From NCBI GenBank assembly GCA_029259995.1, contig JAJDEC010000141.1, positions 1 through 10,224 on the forward strand: 10,224 nucleotides of DNA, in the 5' to 3' direction. Positions 4,373 through 10,224 of the stretch are shown piece after piece. Under the pieces are notes generated by a model, which had not been told where the DNA came from, did not search any database, and saw only the letters and a list, made by a program, of their open reading frames with translations. Source of the stretch: Phycisphaerae bacterium. GTDB taxonomy: Bacteria; Planctomycetota; Phycisphaerae; UBA1845; UTPLA1. The position numbers were made by a program, and so were the translations under genes. Position 1 is the stretch's first letter. Each line of letters opens with the position of its first letter.

Positions 4373-7036
4373 TTGGATACGATTTCTGACATTGTCGATT
4401 TCTCGATCCGGCACAGGCGGTCGACGCTTGATCTTTCAAATGTACTTACGGATAAAGGCCATTTTAGCAGCGGAAGCGGATTCGACGAAATCTCTTCGCA
4501 GCAGATTCATGATCTTAGCCAATTGACGGAAGTTCTGAAACTGCGATCGAACGCGTTGACGATCCTGCCGGCGTTCGTTTTCAGGCTTTCGAAACTCAGG
4601 CAGCTATGGCTCAACAAAAATCGGTTTCGAGAATTGGCCTGGCGCGACCTCGCTGCACTCGAGCGGCTCGAGATGATTGTCCTTGATGAGAACCAGATCC
4701 AGAGGCTTCCCGACGATCTGAGTGGTTTTCATCGACTTCGCCAGCTGTCTCTGCAGGAAAATCCGATCGAGGACATTTCCAGTCTGGCGCAACTTCCGGA
4801 ACTTCGCGTGCTGAACATTCGTATCACGGGTGTTAAGGAAATACCCATCGAGGTGATCGAGCTAGCCAGGCTTGTTCAGATCAAGATGGAAAACCCGATG
4901 CTGGAGCGAATAGCGGGCGTGTCGGTCGACGAAATACCGCATGATATCCAGCTACATGCCAGCAATGCGGAGCGTATTCGCGAGTACATCCGGCACACGT
5001 CGGGCGAATTCAGCGTCGAGGATGTTCGTGCTGCAAAGATCCTGTTTCTCGGAAATACGCAAGTCGGCAAGTCGACGCTGATTCAGAATCTGACGGGTGG
5101 TGTTCTCGCCACAGGCATCGACCCCGGTCGAACACCGAGTGTTGCGAGAAGCACTTTTCACAAGAAGAACAGCATTGTCAACATCTGGGATCTGGGAGGC
5201 GAGGAGCGACATCGTGATGTGCAGCAGTTCTTCTACTCAAAGAACGCTGTCTATGTTCTCGTGACTTCGTTGCCGATGCAAAAGTCCCGACCAGATTGGT
5301 TTCCGGATCGTTACTGGTTCGAGCTGGTGAATCATGTCGTCGGCGTTGACAGGGAATCGAGCGACATTCAGTGGATCGTGGTTGTCAACCATTTTCACGA
5401 TCGAATGGCGACTCACGAAGATCGCGCGGCGATTGATGCGCTGAGGTCCATGTTCCCGCTTGATACGCAGGTCATCGAGATGTCCTTGTTCGAAAGTAAC
5501 GGACTGAAGAAGAAAATTGCAGAGTTGGAGGCTGCCTTGCTGACAGCGGTCGGACGCCTGCAACACGCCGAATCGGAGTCGGGGCGGGATGTTGTCAGAT
5601 TGTCAAACACACTGATGGAATCGAGGCAAAAGATCGTATCGCGAACTCTGGTCAGCGAAATCGTCGCGAATGAACTGGATGTGGCGCTCTCCGATAACGC
5701 CCTCGAAGAGATGGTTCGGAGGCTCGATGAGGACGGATTCATTCTCGATCTGAATGCACGCGATATCCACAGTCGCATGATCGCGTTGGACGCGAACGAA
5801 TTCGTGAGAGAACTGAAGACATTGTTTGACGCGGCCACGATGTCCGGTGGGAGACTCAGTGGTTCGGAATGGGCCGATCTGAGCGAGTCATGGAGCAATA
5901 GTCATCGATTCAGGCCGATGCTGGAAGAACTCGAATTCTGCATCCGCGTGTCGGGGCATTTCACGGGTTACGTGGTTCCGGTCGCGCTGGCATCGATCAT
6001 TGATGAAGGTCGCGAGCGAATCGCGACTGGTCTTGAACGCTGGAAAGCGCTTTCGAAGGACCATAAGGAAGTTGTCATTGAATGCCGTTTCAGCCCGGTC
6101 ATTCCGATCGGTGTCTTTCATCGGATTGCATGTGATTGCTACTCGATGCATGCTGACCAGATTCATCACTATCGTGAGGAGTTCGTTCTGGAACTCACGG
6201 ATGTTGTCATATCGGCGTCCCTCGATCTCGATCGCGACATGATTGTGATTCGGTCGATCGGCCGTCAGGCATTCGGTCGATTGGATTCGATTCTCAGTCA
6301 GCTCGACAGTCGAGTCGCGTATTACAACCAGGAACGGGATGTACGACGAAGCAGGATAGATTCGCAGAGAAAGTTCGTATGCAATTGCAGCGGCTGCCTC
6401 GGTTCAGACAATCCGCATCGTTACGATTGGGATGCGATGGTTGGAAAGAATCGCGTTGTAATCTGCCCGAATTCGCTTGCCAGAGTCGGTGCGCCGGAAG
6501 TTGTTCATGGCGTGCGAAAACCCATCGTATTTATCGCATATGACAGTAGCGATTTCGATCGTGCGAATCACATCGAGCGAGAGCTCAAGGACCATGGGAT
6601 AGACGTGCTGCGCTATACTGACAAAGCGGAGCCGGGTTCTGAGCTGGAGTCCAACTCCACGCTGTGGACCGAGGAATCGGATCTCACGCTGTTCCTTGTC
6701 TCCCATGAAAGTCTGACGTCTCAGTGGTGCGCTTGGGAACTCGCGTTGCGATTGGATCAGGGTCGAAAGGAAGACCTGATGCTCGTCGCCAGCGAGAGGG
6801 ATCTGGCATTTCTCAAGTCGGACACACTTGACGAGATGCTGCAAAGGAGAATCGGAGCCCGCCAACATGTCGCCGAGGACGCGCTTGCGAGATTCGAATT
6901 GTGGCGCACACGCCAATTGTGGGGCTTTGTCCTGAATCGAATGGAGGAGCGTGTCTTCATCGATGCTGGCGCCGAGTTGATTTTGAAGGACGGAGTCAGG
7001 AAGCTTGCCGCCAAGCTCTGGCAAGCACGAGGGTGA
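4373..7036 (+). CDS. Roco protein: LRR-Roc GTPase-COR-Cys cluster-TIR
   Basis: 887 aa from the TTG at 4373, chosen because GAGGAAAG lies 5 bases before it; the frame also reaches a TTG at 4319 without a good site, and no ATG is available early. Domain order: leucine-rich repeats (about 50-175; LRQLWLNKNRF, LEMIVLDENQI, LRQLSLQENPI); Roc GTPase with Walker A GNTQVGKST (227-235), switch II WDLGGEERH (272-280) and a G4-like NHFHD (339-343); COR with a winged-helix-like part (about 425-465), YVVPVAL and FSPVIPIGVFHRI; Cys670, 672, 675 and 698, a probable metal site; TIR (about 715-800) with VFIAYDSSDFD and SQWCAWE, where Glu789 stands four residues after Trp as in NAD-hydrolysing TIRs; then about 80 residues, helical and unassigned. 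Expected role: sensing through the LRR, GTP-controlled COR dimers, and TIR output by NAD cleavage or signal production. Switch II has Glu where Roco and Ras proteins usually have Gln. It is divergent from the methyltransferase gene and has a GNAT gene 6 bp downstream. Architecture is firm; the immune role is inferred. Confidence 0.93.
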   Translation: MDTISDIVDFSIRHRRSTLDLSNVLTDKGHFSSGSGFDEISSQQIHDLSQLTEVLKLRSNALTILPAFVFRLSKLRQLWLNKNRFRELAWRDLAALERLEMIVLDENQIQRLPDDLSGFHRLRQLSLQENPIEDISSLAQLPELRVLNIRITGVKEIPIEVIELARLVQIKMENPMLERIAGVSVDEIPHDIQLHASNAERIREYIRHTSGEFSVEDVRAAKILFLGNTQVGKSTLIQNLTGGVLATGIDPGRTPSVARSTFHKKNSIVNIWDLGGEERHRDVQQFFYSKNAVYVLVTSLPMQKSRPDWFPDRYWFELVNHVVGVDRESSDIQWIVVVNHFHDRMATHEDRAAIDALRSMFPLDTQVIEMSLFESNGLKKKIAELEAALLTAVGRLQHAESESGRDVVRLSNTLMESRQKIVSRTLVSEIVANELDVALSDNALEEMVRRLDEDGFILDLNARDIHSRMIALDANEFVRELKTLFDAATMSGGRLSGSEWADLSESWSNSHRFRPMLEELEFCIRVSGHFTGYVVPVALASIIDEGRERIATGLERWKALSKDHKEVVIECRFSPVIPIGVFHRIACDCYSMHADQIHHYREEFVLELTDVVISASLDLDRDMIVIRSIGRQAFGRLDSILSQLDSRVAYYNQERDVRRSRIDSQRKFVCNCSGCLGSDNPHRYDWDAMVGKNRVVICPNSLARVGAPEVVHGVRKPIVFIAYDSSDFDRANHIERELKDHGIDVLRYTDKAEPGSELESNSTLWTEESDLTLFLVSHESLTSQWCAWELALRLDQGRKEDLMLVASERDLAFLKSDTLDEMLQRRIGARQHVAEDALARFELWRTRQLWGFVLNRMEERVFIDAGAELILKDGVRKLAAKLWQARG

Positions 7037-7042
7037 CAAGTC

Positions 7043-7822
7043 ATGGCGCTTGAGTGCATTTCCTGCGAGTGGATCGCGGATGTCGAATACGCCATGCCCG
7101 GCTCCGCCGGCGCCGTTCGTGGCGATGCCCTTTTCTCGTGTTCAGACTCCATCGTCATCGAGACGGTCGGCCACGGCCCCCAATGCGCCGTCTTCCTGCG
7201 GGCAGGCCCGTGGCGGCGACCGTTCTACAGCGACTTTGCATCACTTGAGGCGTTGATACGTGCGCTCCCGCAGGCGCCGGTTCCCCGATTCGTTGCTCTG
7301 CCTGAATGTCTATGGCACGTTTGCTCGAAACGATGGCCGAGCGTTCACTTTCATGAACACGAATTATGGCGACATCATCCTGAGGCGCGCTACGAGGATT
7401 CGGACGCCGTCGATATCCTGACGGAAGACGATCTGAGTCAATGCGTCGCTATGCAGCCCTTTGCGGGTGAATACGGTGGCCAGAGCTACATGCAGTGGCT
7501 GATCAGGCGGCGCCGAGGCAGGGGAATACGTATCTCGAATCGTCTTCGGGCGGTCGGCTTCGTACTGGATGACAACGTCATCGGTTTCGTACGTGTCGAT
7601 GATCGAGATCGTCGACGCGGATTGGGATCCGCACTCATACAATGCTTGTCCGAAGCGGCATGGGCCACGGTGGGCGAGGCGACTGGATTTGTCAGCGTGA
7701 TGAACTCCGCAAGCCAAGCGCTCGTTTCAGCGAATGGGTGGGTCCGTACGGACATCCGAACCGCATGGGTGCGGGAGAGAACCCCAGACCAAATCAAGGC
7801 CTACGAGGAAGGTCGGTTCTGA
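7043..7822 (+). CDS. GNAT-family N-acetyltransferase
   Basis: 259 aa. The C-terminal half has the GNAT fold signature: the strand AVGFVLDDNVIGFVRVDDRD (170-189) leading into the acetyl-CoA loop RRRGLGSALI (190-199), then GFVSVMNSASQALVSANGWV (215-234), the usual N-x-x-S...GF/GW motif. The N-terminal 120 residues are Cys/His/Trp-rich and unassigned, perhaps the substrate side, as in FR47-like proteins. The ATG at 7043 follows the Roco-TIR stop by 6 bases with GAGGG upstream, so the two are probably translationally coupled. The line counted in it is about 62% GC, closer to the flanks than to Roco-TIR, so it may be a host gene now read through. The substrate (protein, small molecule or toxin) cannot be inferred. 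Confidence 0.85.
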   Translation: MALECISCEWIADVEYAMPGSAGAVRGDALFSCSDSIVIETVGHGPQCAVFLRAGPWRRPFYSDFASLEALIRALPQAPVPRFVALPECLWHVCSKRWPSVHFHEHELWRHHPEARYEDSDAVDILTEDDLSQCVAMQPFAGEYGGQSYMQWLIRRRRGRGIRISNRLRAVGFVLDDNVIGFVRVDDRDRRRGLGSALIQCLSEAAWATVGEATGFVSVMNSASQALVSANGWVRTDIRTAWVRERTPDQIKAYEEGRF

Positions 7823-7912
7823 ATCGTGCACTCGCGAACAAACCGGCGACTCGCCGAATCGTCACAGGCCGAAGGCCCGTAGCACATTCAATGAATCAGT
7901 CTGCATGTCAAC

Positions 7913-8362
7913 TCAGTTTCCGTTCTTGTCTCCAAACCAGTCTGCGAGTCTTCGCAGCGCGACGGCTTGCGTGCGCTTGGTCTTTGTTGCGACGAAGATC
8001 GTGTCGTCTCCGGCGAGTGTCGCGACGATGGACGACTCTTCTTTTCCCTCGATTGAGATTGATACGGGTTGGGCCTGACCGATGTCCGTCTTGACGACGA
8101 TCAGATTGGGACCGCACGCCGAGTATGAATGCACGACGGGCGAATAGTCGATCTCGTGCTGCTGCTCGTCCGGCGTCGATCCAGGGAGGACGTAGCGGCC
8201 GCCCGACTTGCGAATACCCAGTTCGGACAAGTCCCGGCTGAGCGTTGACTGATCCACGTCCAGGCCTCGCGCCTTGAGCTGCGCAATCAGGTCCGACTGG
8301 GTCCGGATGCTGGCGCGGCGGACGAGGCTTCGAATGGCGGTCTGTCGTTTTTCCTTGTTCAT
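7913..8362 (-). CDS. argR: Arginine repressor ArgR
   Basis: 149 aa, normal for ArgR/AhrC. The N-terminal winged helix has the recognition helix QSTLSRDLSELGI (38-50), the most conserved part of the family. The C-terminal domain shows GPNLIVVKTDIGQAQ (84-98) and AGDDTIF (117-123), whose Asp pair binds L-arginine between subunits of the hexamer. It should repress arginine biosynthesis and/or activate catabolism when arginine is plentiful. No arg genes are adjacent, so it acts on genes elsewhere and probably on itself through the palindrome at 8379-8397. I chose the ATG at 8362, where homology starts; ATGs at 8374 and 8377 would add only MMRRG and stand 7 and 4 bases from a CATAAT box. There is no Shine-Dalgarno at any of them. 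The open frame to 8608 is unsupported. It is convergent with the GNAT gene across a 90-bp gap. Confidence 0.95.
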   Translation of the reverse strand: MNKEKRQTAIRSLVRRASIRTQSDLIAQLKARGLDVDQSTLSRDLSELGIRKSGGRYVLPGSTPDEQQHEIDYSPVVHSYSACGPNLIVVKTDIGQAQPVSISIEGKEESSIVATLAGDDTIFVATKTKRTQAVALRRLADWFGDKNGN

Positions 8363-8378
8363 GCCGCGTCGCATCATA

Positions 8379-8397
8379 CATATTATGGCAAAATATG
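8379..8397 (-). promoter_or_regulatory. AT-rich palindrome and CATAAT box at argR start: candidate ARG box/promoter
   Basis: Arms catatt and aatatg are perfect inverted repeats with a 7-base spacer, giving a 19-bp site, the size and AT-rich character of ArgR operators (18-bp palindromes). It overlaps a minus-strand CATAAT (8382-8387; 5 of 6 of a -10) just before argR. It stands out sharply in GC-rich surroundings. An ArgR site on its own promoter would give the usual autoregulation. The match to the published ARG box is not exact, so binding is inferred. Confidence 0.5.
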
Positions 8398-8579
8398 CAA
8401 CATTCCGCCTCGGCGAACTGGCAGCGAACGCAGGCCTTGTCGTGTTCGACGGACAGGGGCCGTCATGATTGGTCGGAGACTCCAGCGAGTGTCCCTGAAT
8501 GGCGGAGAGATCGTTGCCGGCACTGGGACGGGGGGGCAGGATGCGCCGGAAGCTGCGGCGACGGCGCGAAGCGATGGCG

Positions 8580-8939
8580 TCAGAGGAGGACGATCGTGAT
8601 CCCCTCATTGTGCATGTTCAGATCGCTGTCGCGTTCGAGGGCGGGGCAACCGGCGAGAATCGTCTGCGCGTCGGCCTCGCAGACGTGCCATTGTTCGCCG
8701 GCGGCGAACGCCTGAATCTTTCCTTCGCCCTGTCGCCGACGCAGTGAACTGCGAATGGCGGTGCGAATTCCGCCTCCGACGCCTGATGCGCCGTAGCCGT
8801 GGATCAGTTTCAGGGCCTGGACGCCACTGCGACGGGCGTCGTCGATCGTCTTGATCAGCCGTTGCCGGGCCTCGTCGACACGCGGCATGCCCTGTTTGAG
8901 GTTCACAGTCTTGATCGAGTTCGAATTTCGGCGTGCCAT
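8580..8939 (-). CDS. Smr-domain protein (small MutS-related)
   Basis: 119 aa from the ATG at 8939. It contains an Smr core: VDEARQRLIKTIDDARRSG, then the signature LKLIHGYGASGVGGGIRTAI and SSLRRR. Smr domains bind or nick branched DNA or RNA; stand-alone forms are poorly characterised. The first Smr motif (usually LDxHG) reads VNLKQG, lacking the His, as I recall for this short subfamily, whose C-terminus (DSDLN.HN.GITIVLL) is also kept, so the protein appears complete. The frame extends to an ATG at 8981, but that codon is only 4 bases after a TAGAAT box, and the extension is not conserved-looking; GGAA precedes 8939. It lies 217 bp upstream of argR on the same strand, with no gene seen between. 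Confidence 0.85.
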   Translation of the reverse strand: MARRNSNSIKTVNLKQGMPRVDEARQRLIKTIDDARRSGVQALKLIHGYGASGVGGGIRTAIRSSLRRRQGEGKIQAFAAGEQWHVCEADAQTILAGCPALERDSDLNMHNEGITIVLL

Positions 8940-8985
8940 GATGATTCCAGTTGTCCGTTCGTGCGTTTTCCGTTTCAGCATGGGG

Positions 8986-8991
8986 ATTCTA
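8986..8991 (-). promoter_or_regulatory. TAGAAT box upstream of the Smr gene
   Basis: On the minus strand CTAGAATCCCCATG occurs here, closely resembling GTAGAATCCGCCCCATG before eda. As a -10 it would start transcription inside the 8981 ATG region and leave a leader of about 35 bases to the ATG at 8939. No -35 is evident. Confidence 0.35.
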
Positions 8992-9189
8992 GCCCCGGAT
9001 CGTCGATGAGATACACATGACGGGGGAAGCTGCGCCCTCAGATTCGTGTTCCGCGTGTCGATGCAATCAGAGTTCCCCCTTCACGGCACGTCCAGCAGGG
9101 CGGCGCATTGCGAAATGTTAATCCGGCGTGCGATTGCGAGGCGCCGCCGATAGGATGCAACGGGGCCAGACGCCCATGGAGCGACGGAA

Positions 9190-10224
9190 ATGTTGAATAT
9201 CGTCCACGTCACACACGAAGCGGTCGTCAAAGTCGGCGGCATCGGTACGGTTCTCGAAGGGCTGATAACGTCCCGGGGCTATTCTGAGTCCGTCGGCCGA
9301 ACGCTGCTCCTTTGCCCGCTATTCACTGCGGAAGGCGACGCCGATTCTCGGCTCGGACCGGGCGGCGAAGTGCTCTATTCGTCCATCGACGGTCGCTGGG
9401 ACGATCCCCATCGAGAGGCCTTCGGCGAGATCCAGCATCGATTCCACGTCGAGATCGTCTACGGCCGCCGCCATCTGCGCGATCCGATCAGCGGGCTGGA
9501 GGCATGGCCCGAAGTGGCGTTGATCGATGTCGGCCGCGTCCCCGGCGATATCGTGAACGATCTGAAGCGGCGGATGTTTGAATCGTTCGGCGTTGAATCG
9601 ACGCGCTATGAAGACAGTTGGGATTATGAACAGTATGTTCGGCTTGCCGAGCCGGGGCTTGCCGTCGCCCGCGCATTGGGTCTCGCGACAGGCACGTCGA
9701 AGTGTGTCGTTGTCGGCCATGAATTCATGGGCGTACCGACGTCCCTCGCGGCGAAGCTGTGCCACGACAATGCGTTCATTACGGCGTATCACGCCCACGA
9801 AGTCTCGACGGCGCGCAAAATCGTCGAAGATCATCCGGGGCACGACACGTCGTTCTATAACGTCCTGAGACTCGCCACGCGGGACCATCTGTCGTTCGGC
9901 GATCTCTATGGCGAACAGTCGGCGTATTATCGACACGCACTGATCGGCGCAACGCGACATCTTGACGTGACGCTCGCCGTCAGCGACTACGTCGTCGAAG
10001 AGCTCCGTCGCGTCGGCCCGGGCATGGAGCAGAGCAACATTCAGCTTTGCTACAACGGTGTGCCGGCATACAAAGTCGATCCGAAGGACGCGGCGCAAAG
10101 CAAGAAGCTATTGCAAACCTACGCGGAGAACCTCCTCGGAGAACGACCGCATCATGTCTTTACACATGTGACGCGCATGACGCCGAGCAAAGGTCTCTGG
10201 CGCTACATCAGCGTCATGTATGAA
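9190..10224 (+). CDS. Glycogen-synthase-like GT-B glycosyltransferase, 3'-truncated
   Basis: 345 residues are visible and the frame is open at the window end. The N-terminus MLNIVHVTHEAVVKVGGIGT has the K-x-G-G-I/L loop that binds ADP- or UDP-glucose in glycogen/starch synthases; the form KVGGIGTVLEG is nearer the eukaryotic-type synthase (KVGGIYTV) than E. coli GlgA (KTGGL.DV). Further landmarks: HEFMGVP (177-183), a conserved-type ITAYHAHE (197-204), TLAVSDYVVEEL (261-272), YNGVP (288-292), and the start of the second Rossmann domain with THVTRMTPSKGLWR (325-338). It most likely elongates an alpha-glucan in the cytoplasm; a related sugar transferase is possible. The ATG at 9190 has GGAG 8 bases upstream. 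It is divergent from the Smr gene across about 250 bp to that gene's chosen start, in which no clear promoter is recognised. Confidence 0.85.
   Translation, partial: MLNIVHVTHEAVVKVGGIGTVLEGLITSRGYSESVGRTLLLCPLFTAEGDADSRLGPGGEVLYSSIDGRWDDPHREAFGEIQHRFHVEIVYGRRHLRDPISGLEAWPEVALIDVGRVPGDIVNDLKRRMFESFGVESTRYEDSWDYEQYVRLAEPGLAVARALGLATGTSKCVVVGHEFMGVPTSLAAKLCHDNAFITAYHAHEVSTARKIVEDHPGHDTSFYNVLRLATRDHLSFGDLYGEQSAYYRHALIGATRHLDVTLAVSDYVVEELRRVGPGMEQSNIQLCYNGVPAYKVDPKDAAQSKKLLQTYAENLLGERPHHVFTHVTRMTPSKGLWRYISVMYE

Noticed and set aside
5413..5898. Minus-strand open frames of 100-210 codons inside the Roco-TIR gene, such as 5413-5898 and 6404-7039
   Set aside because: They are antisense shadows of a gene with strong domain motifs and have no recognisable features of their own.
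7844..7856. Hairpin cggcga-c-tcgccg as terminator between the GNAT gene and argR
   Set aside because: The stem is only 5-6 bp with almost no loop, and no T-run follows on either strand.
1924..7893. 9-bp match cattcaatg at 1924-1932 and 7885-7893 as attachment or target-site repeats around the cassette
   Set aside because: A 9-base match between two gaps of this size is not far from chance, and no recombinase gene is in view.
8363..8608. N-terminal extension of ArgR to an ATG at 8608
   Set aside because: It would make the repressor 231 aa, far above family size, and would translate through the AT-rich palindrome and low-complexity Arg/Ser sequence.
9319..10098. Minus-strand 259-codon open frame opposite the glycosyltransferase
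   Set aside because: The plus strand has clear glycosyltransferase motifs; the opposite frame is open only because of the GC-rich codon pattern.
1..10224. rRNA, tRNA, CRISPR arrays and insertion sequences
   Set aside because: I looked for regular spaced repeats, tRNA-like cloverleaf ends and transposase motifs and saw none.

Overview
The window is a bacterial chromosomal segment. The flanking genes are GC-rich: three 60-base lines counted by hand, one each in the aldolase, argR and glycosyltransferase genes, gave about 63-68% GC. The middle is poorer: single lines counted in the Roco-TIR gene and the 4-TM membrane protein gene gave about 53%. Long intergenic gaps, dispersed GC-rich repeats, weak Shine-Dalgarno signals on the flanking genes and the gene set (ArgR, Smr, a KVGG-type glycogen-synthase-like glycosyltransferase, a MauM/NapG-like ferredoxin) suggest an uncultivated or less-studied phylum such as Planctomycetota. 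That assignment is inference; no rRNA or other marker gene is present.

Layout. Left flank (1-1980): the 3' end of a polyferredoxin gene with an unusual linker between its clusters; a gap with a 25-bp-stem inverted repeat; a KDPG/KHG aldolase gene (eda) on the minus strand; then about 540 bp without an intact gene, holding two copies of a small dispersed repeat, a coding-looking remnant and a run of palindromes. Centre (1978-7822): on the minus strand, a SAM-methyltransferase-like gene followed by a four-TM membrane protein gene; on the plus strand, divergent and only 36 bp away, a long LRR-Roc-COR-TIR (Roco-TIR) gene, with a GNAT acetyltransferase gene 6 bp behind it. Right flank (7823-10224): argR with a palindromic AT-rich site at its 5' end, an Smr-domain gene, and the 5' part of a glycogen-synthase-like GT-B glycosyltransferase running off the window.

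The centre is the interesting part. A leucine-rich-repeat sensor joined to a Roc GTPase, COR dimerisation region, Cys cluster and TIR domain resembles a bacterial innate-immune or conflict protein: the TIR domain keeps the W-x3-E placement of NAD-hydrolysing TIRs. Beside it are a multi-TM protein resembling SLATT-type effectors and a methyltransferase-like protein with an altered SAM loop. Lower GC, better Shine-Dalgarno sequences and a possible truncated gene at the left edge support acquisition of a defence-type cassette. That these genes form one system is inference from arrangement and domain content.
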